A DNA stretch of 64,000 nt from Eubacterium_U album (GTDB taxonomy: Bacteria > Bacillota > Clostridia > Lachnospirales > Lachnospiraceae). Location of the stretch: positions 124,001-188,000 of the forward strand of contig NZ_JAODBU010000002.1 of NCBI RefSeq assembly GCF_025336545.1, given 5' to 3'. Every line of letters starts with the position of its first letter. The first letter of the stretch is position 1. Below the pieces are notes generated by a model that was not told where the DNA came from, made no database searches, and worked only from the letters and a program-made list of their open reading frames with translations. Positions 16,961 through 25,172 of the stretch are shown one piece after another. The translations under genes were made by a program, and so were the position numbers.

Positions 16961-19348
16961 CTAAACAATAACAGTCAATAACATTTTAACAATAAACGCT
17001 ACAATCCATGCAACTACACACTGTAACACCACTATCATTGCTGCCCAGTTTCCACCTAATTCTCTTTTTACAGATGCAATTGCAGCTACGCAAGGTGTAT
17101 ATAATAATGTAAATACAAGAAAAACTATAGCGGTAGTTGTATCAAATGCTGTATAAAGTGCTATATTTGTTCCACCGAAAAGAACTGTCAATGTACTTAC
17201 AACGCTTTCTTTTGCTGTAAATCCTGTAATAAGTGCTGTTGATATTTTCCAATTTCCAAAACCTAATGGTTTAAATATCGGAGAAATAATACTTCCAACT
17301 AAAGCCAAAATGCTGTCTTTAGAATCCTCAACAACATTTAATTTCAAATCAAAAGTCTGAAGGAACCATATTATAATAGAAGCTAAGAATATAATTGTAA
17401 ATGCTCTTGTAATAAAGTCTTTTGCCTTATCCCATATCAATCTTCCTACATTTTTTATTCCCGGAAGTCTGTAATTTGGAAGTTCCATAACAAAAGGAAC
17501 AGGCTCTCCCTTAAATTTCGTATGATTTAATATTAGCGCGTAAATTATTGCAACTATAATTCCCGTAAAATATAAAGCAGTCATAACCAATGCTCCATAT
17601 CTAGGGAAAAATGCTGCGGTAAACATTGCATAAATAGGCAATTTTGCCGAGCAACTCATAAAAGGAGTAAGCATTATTGTCATTTTTCTGTCTCTTTCAG
17701 ATGGCAATGTTCTTGTAGCCATTATAGCCGGAACTGAACACCCAAAACCGATTATCATTGGAACAAAGCTTCTCCCTGACAGACCTATTTTTCTTAATAA
17801 TTTGTCCATTACAAATGCTACTCTTGCCATATATCCACTATCTTCAAGCAATGATAGAAAGAAGAATAAAATAACTATAATTGGTAAGAAATTCAATACA
17901 CTTCCAACACCTGTCAATATTCCATCAACCACAAGCGATCTCAGCACTTCATTAACCTGTATGCTAATAAGTGCTTTATCACAAGCATTTGTAACAAAAT
18001 CAATAGCTATTTCCATAAGATTAGAAAGCCATGCTCCTACCACTCCAAAAGTCATCCAAAATATAAATGCCATTATAGCAACAAACGAAGGTATCGCTGT
18101 GTATTTTCCTGTAAGCACTTTATCTATTTTCTGACTTCGTATATGTTCAACGCTTTGCTTTGGTTCAACAACTGTAGCCTTGCAAATTTTGTCAATAAAT
18201 GTAAATCTCATTTTTGCAAGAGCAGCCACTCTGTCTAATCCGCTTTCATTTTCCATCTGCAAAATGATGTGTTCAAGCGTTTCTTTTTCATTTTGATCAA
18301 GTTCAAGTTTTTTAAGCACTTCGTCATCGCCCTCTACTAATTTACTTGCTGCAAATCTTGTAGGAATCTCTTTTTTATGTGCATGATCCTCAATCAAATG
18401 CATTATAGAATGAAGACACCTGTGCATTGCTCCGCTATCTTCACCATTCGCATCACAAAAATCCATTCTTCCCGGACGTTCTCTATACTTTGCAACGTGT
18501 ATCGCATGGTCGATAAGTTCATCTATACCTTCATTTTTAGCGGCAGATATAGGAACTACCGGTATTCCCAATGCTTCTTCTAATTCATTTATCTTAATAG
18601 TTCCGCCGTTTTTATGAACCTCATCCATCATATTTAACGCCAATACCATCGGAATATTAAGTTCAATTAACTGCATTGTCAAATACATATTTCGTTCAAA
18701 ATTCGTTGCATCTACAATATTGATAATTCCTCTTGGTCTGTCATTTAAGAAAAAGTCTCTTGTTACAATCTCCTCACTTGTATAAGGCGACATTGAGTAT
18801 ATTCCAGGTAAATCAGTAACCAAAGTATTCTCATGTTTTCTAATCTGTCCATCTTTTCTATCGACTGTAACTCCTGGGAAATTACCAACATGCTGATTTG
18901 AGCCTGTCAGCTGATTAAATAATGTTGTCTTTCCACAGTTCTGATTACCCGCAAGACCAAATGTTATTAATTCATCATCTTTTAATTCTTCGCCACGTTG
19001 CTTAACATGGTATATTCCCATTTCTCCAAGGCCCGGATGATGTGATAATTTTTCTTTCCCTGATTCAGTGTAATTTTTATGTAGATTTTCCTCTTTGTCA
19101 TCCAAAAACCTGTTATCATTTTCATTGCACATATTTATTTCTATTTTTTGTGCATCCTCTAATCTAAGAGTCAATTCATATCCCCAGATACGGTACTCAA
19201 TGGGATCTCCCATTGGAGCAGCTTTAACATAAGTGATTTTTGTTCCCGGAATTATTCCCATATCCAGAAAATGACCTCTTAAATTTCCTTCTCCACCGAC
19301 CACAGAAATAATTCCCGATTGGCTTTGCTTTAATTCTGAAAGTTTCAT
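16961..19348 (-). CDS. feoB: Ferrous iron transporter, FeoA-FeoB fusion
   Basis: 795-residue membrane protein importing Fe(II). Residues 1-75 form a FeoA SH3-like domain (MKLSELKQSQSGIISVVGG, RGHFLDMGIIPGTKI) fused to FeoB, which is separate in most bacteria. The G domain (about 128-290) carries G1 GNQNCGKTT (134-142), G3 DLPG (179-182) and G4 NMMD (239-242), then a helical GDI region. From about 430 onward come hydrophobic helices with the two Gate motifs, including GFGCSVPAIMATRTLPSERD and CSAKLPIYAMF. G1 has Cys where many FeoBs have Ser or Val. Single gene with its own terminator; a TATAAT (19466-19461) lies upstream, but I saw no Fur or DtxR-like box. Function is secure, regulation is open. 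Confidence 0.95.
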   Translation of the reverse strand: MKLSELKQSQSGIISVVGGEGNLRGHFLDMGIIPGTKITYVKAAPMGDPIEYRIWGYELTLRLEDAQKIEINMCNENDNRFLDDKEENLHKNYTESGKEKLSHHPGLGEMGIYHVKQRGEELKDDELITFGLAGNQNCGKTTLFNQLTGSNQHVGNFPGVTVDRKDGQIRKHENTLVTDLPGIYSMSPYTSEEIVTRDFFLNDRPRGIINIVDATNFERNMYLTMQLIELNIPMVLALNMMDEVHKNGGTIKINELEEALGIPVVPISAAKNEGIDELIDHAIHVAKYRERPGRMDFCDANGEDSGAMHRCLHSIMHLIEDHAHKKEIPTRFAASKLVEGDDEVLKKLELDQNEKETLEHIILQMENESGLDRVAALAKMRFTFIDKICKATVVEPKQSVEHIRSQKIDKVLTGKYTAIPSFVAIMAFIFWMTFGVVGAWLSNLMEIAIDFVTNACDKALISIQVNEVLRSLVVDGILTGVGSVLNFLPIIVILFFFLSLLEDSGYMARVAFVMDKLLRKIGLSGRSFVPMIIGFGCSVPAIMATRTLPSERDRKMTIMLTPFMSCSAKLPIYAMFTAAFFPRYGALVMTALYFTGIIVAIIYALILNHTKFKGEPVPFVMELPNYRLPGIKNVGRLIWDKAKDFITRAFTIIFLASIIIWFLQTFDLKLNVVEDSKDSILALVGSIISPIFKPLGFGNWKISTALITGFTAKESVVSTLTVLFGGTNIALYTAFDTTTAIVFLVFTLLYTPCVAAIASVKRELGGNWAAMIVVLQCVVAWIVAFIVKMLLTVIV

Positions 19349-19589
19349 ATGTACCTCTCTTTTGCAATTAAGGATACTTTAACTATATACTCTAATAATT
19401 AATTCATATTGATATATTACTTATCCCAAATTGCATTTGCCATTATGTATTATCCTGTACATTATAGCATCGTTTTTTACTATGTACTATATTTTTTAAT
19501 TTTAACTCTGCTTTAAATCATATCAATTTTAAATTGTTAGTAATTAGTATGTGCATTAATTAGTGTTATCACTAATATTGGGATTTTAG
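19349..19589. other. Divergent region feoB/bioY with ATTAGTG palindrome
   Basis: Between the feoB start and the bioY operator. On the minus strand TATAAT at 19466-19461 is a likely feoB -10 with a poor -35. A perfect palindrome ATTAGTG-TTAT-CACTAAT lies at 19559-19576. It could be an operator for either gene; I cannot assign it to iron or biotin control. Confidence 0.45.
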
Positions 19590-19642
19590 TTGTCAACTAT
19601 TTTGCGATATAGGTTGACAATTCATCTTTTACCATTTATATT
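19590..19642 (+). promoter_or_regulatory. BirA-type operator overlapping the bioY promoter
   Basis: TTGTCAAC, 15 bases, GTTGACAA (19590-19620) is a perfect 8-bp inverted repeat with the spacing of the biotin repressor BirA operator. The right arm contains the -35 TTGACA (19614-19619); 17 bases on is TATATT (19637-19642). BirA with biotinyl-AMP bound would block polymerase. The match is to the known class of site; binding is inferred. Confidence 0.75.
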
Positions 19643-19766
19643 GTCATATGTATGATAAAAATTGATTCAATACAACAATTGAAATCAACAATAAATACAT
19701 ATTCGGATATCTGTCAAATTTCAGAATATCTATACGTGATTATTTTTATGAAAAAAGGAGAAAACA

Positions 19767-20336
19767 ATGTCAACAACAGAAAATTTAACAGCAACAAAAT
19801 CATCAGGCAAAGCAATCGATATCACTTTAATCGCTTTATTTGCAGCATTAATGGCAATTTGTTCTTGGATTTCCATTCCATTGACAGTTCCATTTACACT
19901 TCAAACATTTGCTGTATTTGTAACTTTAGAAATTATAGGTGGAAAACGTGGAACACTTTCAATTTTAGTTTTCCTATTATTAGGAGCTATCGGAGTTCCT
20001 GTATTTGCAGGATTTAAAAGTGGTGTTGCCGTACTTTTAGGAACAACAGGCGGATACCTTATAGGCTTCTTATGTACCGCTTTGATTTACTGGTTATTCA
20101 CATCTTTATTAGGTAATAAATTCATTGTTAAACTTATAGCTCTTTTATTAGGACTTGTTGTATGCTATGCATTTGGTACAGCATGGTACATGGTTGTATA
20201 CATGAAATCAACGGGTACAATTGGTCTTGCAACTGTTCTTGGATGGTGCGTAACACCTTTCGTTATTCCTGATTTAGTTAAACTCGCAGTTGCATTCATT
20301 ATATCTGACCGTGTAAAAAAAGTAATTAAGTTATAA
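19767..20336 (+). CDS. bioY: Biotin transporter substrate-binding component
   Basis: 189-residue integral membrane S component of the ECF-type biotin importer. Six hydrophobic stretches are visible. The family motifs appear as FAALMAICSWISIPLTVPFT near the N-terminus and GGKRGTLSILVFLLLGAIGV followed by GVPVFAGFKSGVAVLLGTTG in the middle. It would bind biotin outside and work with a shared energising module (EcfA/A'/T) encoded elsewhere, as no such genes lie nearby. The start is preceded by AAAGGAG. Monocistronic, with a BirA-like operator upstream and a terminator downstream, so expression probably rises when biotin is scarce. Confidence 0.93.
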   Translation: MSTTENLTATKSSGKAIDITLIALFAALMAICSWISIPLTVPFTLQTFAVFVTLEIIGGKRGTLSILVFLLLGAIGVPVFAGFKSGVAVLLGTTGGYLIGFLCTALIYWLFTSLLGNKFIVKLIALLLGLVVCYAFGTAWYMVVYMKSTGTIGLATVLGWCVTPFVIPDLVKLAVAFIISDRVKKVIKL

Positions 20337-20379
20337 TTCGTATATCAGTCCATAAACAGACAAGCTTTATGTTTGTCAC

Positions 20380-20423
20380 AAAAAATACGGCTTACTCATT
20401 TTTATGTTTAAGCCGTATTTTTT
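20380..20423 (+). terminator. Terminator of bioY
   Basis: AAAAAATACGGCTTA (20380-20394) pairs with TAAGCCGTATTTTTT (20409-20423). Perfect stem with T-runs on both strands, so it probably also ends the convergent ZIP gene. Confidence 0.9.
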
Positions 20424-20441
20424 ATATTATTTATTTTCAAA

Positions 20442-21218
20442 TTATCCTAGTGCCACATCTAATATCATCATTATCATAAATCCTAATGCAAATCCAATTG
20501 TTGTAATATTAGAATGTTCACCTTCCACGGATTCAGGCAATAATTCTTCTACAACAACATATATCATAGCCCCTGCCGCAAATGACAATAAATATGGAAG
20601 CAACGGTAAAATTATTCCTGTAAGCATTATTGTTATTGCTGCCGCAATCGGTTCAACTATTCCTGATAACATACCGTAAACAAAGGATTTCTTTTTTGTA
20701 TTTCCTGCTGACACTAACGGCAAGGAGATTATTGCTCCTTCAGGGAAATTTTGAATTGCTATTCCAATTGAAAGCGCCATGGCTCCAGCTAATGTTATCC
20801 CCGTGTTATTTGCCATCATTCCGGCAAACACAACTCCTACTGCCATTCCTTCTGGTATATTATGAATTGTCACTGCCAAAATTAACATCGTTGTTTTCTT
20901 TAATGATTTCTTTGGTCCTTCGGGTTTATCACTTCCGGCATGCAAATGAGGAACTAGCATATCCATTCCAAGTAAAAACAGGATTCCAAGCATAAATCCT
21001 ACACACGCCGGTATGAATGACAGCATTCCCATTTCTGATGCCATATCTAATGATGGTATTAATAATGACCATACTGACGCTGCCACCATAACTCCTGATG
21101 CAAAGCCTAATAAACTTTTTTGCACTTTGTCATTTAATTTGTTTTTAACTAAAAACACGCACATTGCTCCTAATGTTGTTCCTATAAATGGTATGATTAA
21201 ACCTATAAATACGTTCAT
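20442..21218 (-). CDS. ZIP-family metal transporter
   Basis: 258-residue inner-membrane importer of zinc or another divalent metal, with about eight hydrophobic segments. The two metal-binding helices are clear: TIHNIPEGMAVGVVFAG (the HNxPEG motif) and AIQNFPEGAIISLPLV, as in ZupT/GufA-type ZIPs. The loop between helices 3 and 4 carries a short His/Asp stretch (MLVPHLHAGSDKPEG). The start is preceded by GAAAGGA. A TATAAT lies about 75 bases upstream on the minus strand without a good -35. It is adjacent to copper and iron genes, but is a separate transcript with a terminator at each end. Substrate preference cannot be decided from the sequence. Confidence 0.9.
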   Translation of the reverse strand: MNVFIGLIIPFIGTTLGAMCVFLVKNKLNDKVQKSLLGFASGVMVAASVWSLLIPSLDMASEMGMLSFIPACVGFMLGILFLLGMDMLVPHLHAGSDKPEGPKKSLKKTTMLILAVTIHNIPEGMAVGVVFAGMMANNTGITLAGAMALSIGIAIQNFPEGAIISLPLVSAGNTKKKSFVYGMLSGIVEPIAAAITIMLTGIILPLLPYLLSFAAGAMIYVVVEELLPESVEGEHSNITTIGFALGFMIMMILDVALG

Positions 21219-21323
21219 ATTATTTCCTTTCTCATATTAATATATTGCATTAAATAATAACTGTTAATATTAATTTTATGTTATGCACAATTATACTTTG
21301 TAATCTATTAAGTATTCTATCAT

Positions 21324-21369
21324 AAAAATGAGACTGTATCACTTAGTTAGTGTTACAGTCTCATTTTTA
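21324..21369 (-). terminator. Terminator beyond the Fn3 remnant
   Basis: AAAAATGAGACTGTA pairs with TACAGTCTCATTTTTA. It lies just 3' of the gene remnant at 21382-21570 and downstream of copA, on the minus strand. Confidence 0.85.
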
Positions 21370-21381
21370 ACTAACTTATAT

Positions 21382-21570
21382 TTATTTATTTTTTCTAATA
21401 ATAACCTTACGCTTAGACCATTTACAATATACAGTTGTACCTTTATATATGCTATATGCTCTTGCTCTTACGTAATACTTTTTATTAGGTTTTAAGCCTT
21501 TAACCTTAAAGTTTGTTTTATCCGAAGAATAACTATTTGTCTTTTTTGATGTAAATTTCTTATTTAATTT
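21382..21570 (-). pseudogene. Remnant of a secreted protein's Fn3-like C-terminal domain
   Basis: The minus strand reads 62 codons ending in TAA at 21384-21382, with a stop (21573-21571) directly upstream and no ATG. The peptide includes KVKGLKPNKKYYVRARAY and TVYCKWSKRKVIIRKNK, which match the basic Fn3-like C-termini of the GH128 and CBM proteins at 43337-51101. A complete protein of this type would have several hundred residues before this point, so I read it as the surviving 3' end of a deleted glucanase-type gene, with its terminator retained. It sits 120 bases beyond copA, whose own terminator is not otherwise visible. Confidence 0.8.
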
Positions 21571-21690
21571 TTACCCGTTCAATTTTACTATTTAAGAGTA
21601 TATTAAATTCTTTATAAAATTAAAACGTTTTTTAAATGTTTTGTACAAAGTTTACTGTTTTCATGTTATCATTTTGTTACATTCAAACAA

Positions 21691-24291
21691 TTATTTAATT
21701 TCTGTAACTTTATACTCAAGTTTTTCAACTGTTTCCTTTAAAACATTGTTATCCACATCCTTAGTTAATTTAACAACAGCTTCATTTTTTTCATGATCTG
21801 CAACAGCACTTTCTACTCCATCTATTGCTTCTAAGGCTGTTTTAACTGCCTTTTCACAATGTCCACACATCATTCCTTCAATTGTCATTACTTTTTCCAT
21901 TTTACTTGTCTCCTTTACATTTGAATTTATATTATTATCTTTAATATTACAACCTGACTGACATTTTTTATTTGAATTTATCATTACATTATTATCACTT
22001 ATTTTTTCAAAACTCTCTTTATTCTTTACGTTCATTTCATCTTTTTTATGAACTTTAAATAAATTCAATCGTAATGCATTTGTAACTACACATACACTTG
22101 ACAGACTCATTGCAGCTGCTCCAAACATTGGATTCAATTTTAATCCAAATAACGGAAACCATACGCCTGCCGCAAGAGGTATTCCTATTACATTATAGAA
22201 AAATGCCCAGAATAGATTTTCGTGAATATTTCTCAATACACCTTTACTTAATCTTATTGCTCCAGATACATCTCTTAAATCACTTTTCATTAAGACAACA
22301 CTTGCCGCATCAATTGCAACGTCTGTTCCTGCTCCAATTGCTATACCGATGTCTGCTCTTGTTAATGCCGGTGCATCATTTATACCATCGCCAACCATAG
22401 CTGTCTTTCCAGTTTCTGAAAGTTTGCGGATTATTTCTTCTTTTCCCTGTGGTAAAACTCCTGCATAGATTTCATCCACGCCTGCTTTCTTTCCTATCGC
22501 CTGTGCTGTCTGCTCATTATCACCTGTAATCATGACAACCTTAATTCCCATGTTCTTAAGATTTTTCACGGCTACAATGCTTTCTTCTTTTATAACATCC
22601 GCTACTGCAATAATGCCAAGCACCTCTTTGTCTTTACAAAAATACAATGGGGTTTTTCCTTCTTTTGCAAATTCGTCTGCCTTCTTTTTAAGTTCATCAT
22701 TTATATTTGCAAATTTATTTATATATGCAAAATTACCACCTGCTATATTATTTCCTTCATATTCACCTTTTAATCCATATCCTGCATCAATTGAGAATTC
22801 ACTAATTTTCTGTTTTTTAATATTATTATTTTTTCCATATTCAACTATTGCTGATGCTAAAGGATGTTCGCTTTTACTTTCTAAAGCATAAGCAATCCTT
22901 AAAAGTTCATCCTTATCTTTTCCAACAATATCTGTTACAACCGGTTTTCCACTTGTAATTGTTCCTGTCTTATCCAAAGCAACTATCTGTGTTTTTCCTG
23001 TATTTTCAAGTGCAACTGCGTTTTTAAATAAAATATTATTTCTTGCTGCTTTTCCATTACCAACCATAATTGCTACAGGTGTTGCAAGTCCTAACGCGCA
23101 AGGACAACTTATTACCAATACTGATATTCCTCTGGCAAGTGCAAAACCTACTTCTTTTCCTGCGACAAGCCATACAACTATGGTTATTAGTGCTATCACA
23201 ATTACAACAGGAACAAACACTCCCGATACTTTATCTGCAGCTTTTGCTATTGGTGCTTTTGTTGCCGCAGCATCACTTACCATATGAATTATTTGTGATA
23301 ATGTCGTATCTTCTCCTACTCTTGTTGCCCTGCATTTAATAAATCCTGATTTGTTAATTGTTGAACCAAATACTTCGTTATCCACCGTTACATCTTTTGG
23401 AACACTTTCTCCTGTAAGGGCTGACTCGTCAATAGCACTGCTTCCTTCTATTATGATTCCGTCTGTAGGAATACTTTCACCTGGTCTTACAACAAAAACA
23501 TCTCCTATTGTCACCTTTGAAATATCCACAACTTTTTCAATTCCATTTGCATCAATTATTGTAGCCGTTTTTGGTGCAAGCTTCATAAGTCCTTTTAGTG
23601 CATCTGTTGTTTTTCCTTTAGAAAATGATTCAAGCATCTTACCTAGTGTAATTAATGTAAGAATCATTGCTGCTGATTCAAAATAAAACTCATGCATATA
23701 ATGATGTACAAGTTCCATATTTCCATCAACCTGTGCAAATGTCATTGCATACAGCACATACAAACTGTATCCAAACGAAGCTCCTGAACCAAGTGCTACT
23801 AAAGTATCCATATTAGGAGCTTTATTTATCAATCCTTTCAATCCACTAACAAAAAATTTTTTATTTATAATCATTATTATAATTGTAAATAACATCTCCG
23901 TAAGACCCATGGCAATGTGATTCTTTTCAAATGCATCCGGAACCGGGAATCCCCACATTGTGACACCCATCGAAACGTACATAAGTGGAACAAGAAATAT
24001 TAATGACCATATAAATCTGTTTCGTATTTTCTTTGTTTCATCAGAATTATCAAGTTCTTTTATCTGGTCATTCTCTGATTTTGTTTTTTCATTCTCCTGT
24101 GGTTTTGCCTTATATCCCGCATCCTCTACTGCCTTCATTATTACTTTAGGATTGACATCACCCTCAACTATCATTGAATTCGTAAGTAAATTCACCGCTA
24201 CAGAATCTACCCCATCTACTTTGGAAACAGCTTTTTCCACCCTGCTACTGCAAGCGGCGCAGCTCATTCCATATACTGAATATTTTTTCAA
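21691..24291 (-). CDS. copA: Copper-exporting P-type ATPase with C-terminal CopZ-like domain
   Basis: 866 residues, longer than the usual 720-820. An N-terminal heavy-metal-associated domain has the CAAC motif (11-14). The P1B-ATPase core has TGES (293-296), the membrane copper motif CPC (396-398), the phosphorylation site DKTGT (440-444), SEHPLA (474-479) and GDGINDAPAL further on. After the last helices a Lys/Asn-rich linker with CQSGC leads to a second HMA domain (about 798-866) with CGHC (809-812). It pumps Cu(I) out of the cytoplasm. The tail looks like a fused copper chaperone; a ribosome site precedes Met798. It follows csoR with a 117-base gap, so it is expected to be copper-induced. 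Function is secure; the origin of the fusion is inferred. Confidence 0.95.
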   Translation of the reverse strand: MKKYSVYGMSCAACSSRVEKAVSKVDGVDSVAVNLLTNSMIVEGDVNPKVIMKAVEDAGYKAKPQENEKTKSENDQIKELDNSDETKKIRNRFIWSLIFLVPLMYVSMGVTMWGFPVPDAFEKNHIAMGLTEMLFTIIIMIINKKFFVSGLKGLINKAPNMDTLVALGSGASFGYSLYVLYAMTFAQVDGNMELVHHYMHEFYFESAAMILTLITLGKMLESFSKGKTTDALKGLMKLAPKTATIIDANGIEKVVDISKVTIGDVFVVRPGESIPTDGIIIEGSSAIDESALTGESVPKDVTVDNEVFGSTINKSGFIKCRATRVGEDTTLSQIIHMVSDAAATKAPIAKAADKVSGVFVPVVIVIALITIVVWLVAGKEVGFALARGISVLVISCPCALGLATPVAIMVGNGKAARNNILFKNAVALENTGKTQIVALDKTGTITSGKPVVTDIVGKDKDELLRIAYALESKSEHPLASAIVEYGKNNNIKKQKISEFSIDAGYGLKGEYEGNNIAGGNFAYINKFANINDELKKKADEFAKEGKTPLYFCKDKEVLGIIAVADVIKEESIVAVKNLKNMGIKVVMITGDNEQTAQAIGKKAGVDEIYAGVLPQGKEEIIRKLSETGKTAMVGDGINDAPALTRADIGIAIGAGTDVAIDAASVVLMKSDLRDVSGAIRLSKGVLRNIHENLFWAFFYNVIGIPLAAGVWFPLFGLKLNPMFGAAAMSLSSVCVVTNALRLNLFKVHKKDEMNVKNKESFEKISDNNVMINSNKKCQSGCNIKDNNINSNVKETSKMEKVMTIEGMMCGHCEKAVKTALEAIDGVESAVADHEKNEAVVKLTKDVDNNVLKETVEKLEYKVTEIK
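21898..21916 (-). promoter_or_regulatory. Internal ribosome site for a CopZ-like start within copA
   Basis: AAAGGAG (21916-21910), 9 bases, ATG (21900-21898), in frame with copA at Met798. Translation from here would give a 69-residue copper chaperone beginning MEKVMTIEGMMCGHC. Confidence 0.5.
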
Positions 24292-24408
24292 CGTTTATCA
24301 CCTCGATTGCTATTTATTATAATTGACTTCGTCAAATCAATTGTTTTATTTAGTTTCCTAAATTCACTTATTCAACTTAATTTACTTATTTAATTTAGCT
24401 TAACATAT

Positions 24409-24774
24409 TTATTTCATTAATTTCTGTAGTGTAGCTACTAATTCATCTACTACTTCATCATTTCCCTGTTTTAAATTATCAACCACACACGTTTTAATAT
24501 GATTAGTTAATAGTACTTTGCTAAAGCTATTTAATGCTGATCTGATTGCTGATACCTGCACTAACACATCTGTGCAATATGCATCATTTTCAATCATATT
24601 TTTAACACCTCTTACCTGTCCTTCAATTCGGTTAAGTCTGTTTATTAAATCTTTATATTCTTTTTCTGTTCTTTCTTTTGTTTTATGACTACAACAATTG
24701 TGGTCTTCGACTGTACAACATTTACTGCATTTTCCACTTGCTGTTGCCTGCACTTCTTTTTTATTCTCTTCCAA
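24409..24774 (-). CDS. csoR: CsoR-family copper-sensing repressor with Cys-rich N-terminus
   Basis: About 121 residues. I choose the TTG at 24774, placed 5 bases after AAAGGAG; an upstream in-frame ATG (24789) lacks a ribosome site. The CsoR/DUF156 helical core starts at YKDLINRLNRIEGQVRGVKN. The Cu(I) ligands Cys-His-Cys are seen in DAYCTDVL and TNHIKTCVV, the copper-type pattern. Before the core is an unusual leader with five Cys and two His (GKCSKCC, DHNCCSHK), absent from typical CsoR proteins. The apo-protein would repress the operon through the 24834-24850 operator and release on copper binding. First gene of csoR-copA. Confidence 0.93.
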   Translation of the reverse strand: MEENKKEVQATASGKCSKCCTVEDHNCCSHKTKERTEKEYKDLINRLNRIEGQVRGVKNMIENDAYCTDVLVQVSAIRSALNSFSKVLLTNHIKTCVVDNLKQGNDEVVDELVATLQKLMK

Positions 24775-24828
24775 AGCGACTCCTTTCATACATCTTTAAT
24801 TATATTAGTCTTTCATTTTTACATTTGC

Positions 24829-24857
24829 ATTTTATACCCCTGTAGGGTATGTGTCAA
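24829..24857 (-). promoter_or_regulatory. csoR-copA promoter with CsoR operator
   Basis: Minus strand: TTGACA (24857-24852), 17 bp, TAAAAT (24834-24829). The spacer is filled by ATACCCTACAGGGGTAT (24850-24834), a close match to the CsoR operator class with its G/C-tract dyad. Repressor bound here would cover the polymerase site. Confidence 0.85.
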
Positions 24858-24977
24858 GTTGTTTTATTTATCTTTATATCAACAAAAGTTTTCTCTATTA
24901 TTTGTCTTTTGCATCGTATTTATTTGCTTTTTAACTTTATTTTTTAATTTGGTTCTATAAACATAAACTTGTCCTAC

Positions 24978-25020
24978 ATAAAAATACTCCCTCTGCCGTT
25001 TTATCCGGCAAAGAGAGTAT
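24978..25020 (-). terminator. Terminator of the addB-to-sufB-like operon
   Basis: Minus strand: ATACTCTCTTTGCCG pairs with CGGCAGAGGGAGTAT around GATAAAA, then TTTTTAT. Two mismatches in a long stem. It is about 150 bases downstream of the last gene. Confidence 0.85.
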
Positions 25021-25085
25021 CATTGTTACTATCATATTTATTATGTCGAAGTTATTTATGCATAATTGTAATTGTGCTATAAAAA

Positions 25086-25153
25086 GATGTTGGGGCAAAA
25101 GGCCCCAACTTTGATGCCTACGGATTGTTCCGTGCTACGCACTTCCGCAATCC
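25086..25153. repeat. Dispersed palindromic repeat, copy B
   Basis: GATGTTGGGGC-AAAAG-GCCCCAACTTTGATGCC (25086-25118) forms a perfect GTTGGGGC/GCCCCAAC hairpin. It is followed by a second inverted pair GGATTG...CAATCC (25122-25153) enclosing TGCTACGCA. The first part shares its ends with copies at 2862, 34970 and 38260. Confidence 0.65.
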
Positions 25154-25172
25154 TACCAATCATATAAACATA

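Larger units (their letters stand above)
24858..25172. other. Intergenic csoR promoter to suf operon end
   Basis: It holds the suf terminator (24978-25020) and repeat copy B (25086-25153). Between 24858 and 24977 and in 25021-25085 I see only AT-rich sequence. Confidence 0.5.

Noticed and set aside
19349..19589. Fur box upstream of feoB
   Set aside because: I looked for the GATAATGATAATCATTATC-like pattern and found none; only a -10 and an unrelated palindrome.
24320..24342. Small TTGAC-ttc-GTCAA dyad between csoR and copA
   Set aside because: Five-base arms in AT-rich sequence with no T-run and no promoter; likely chance.
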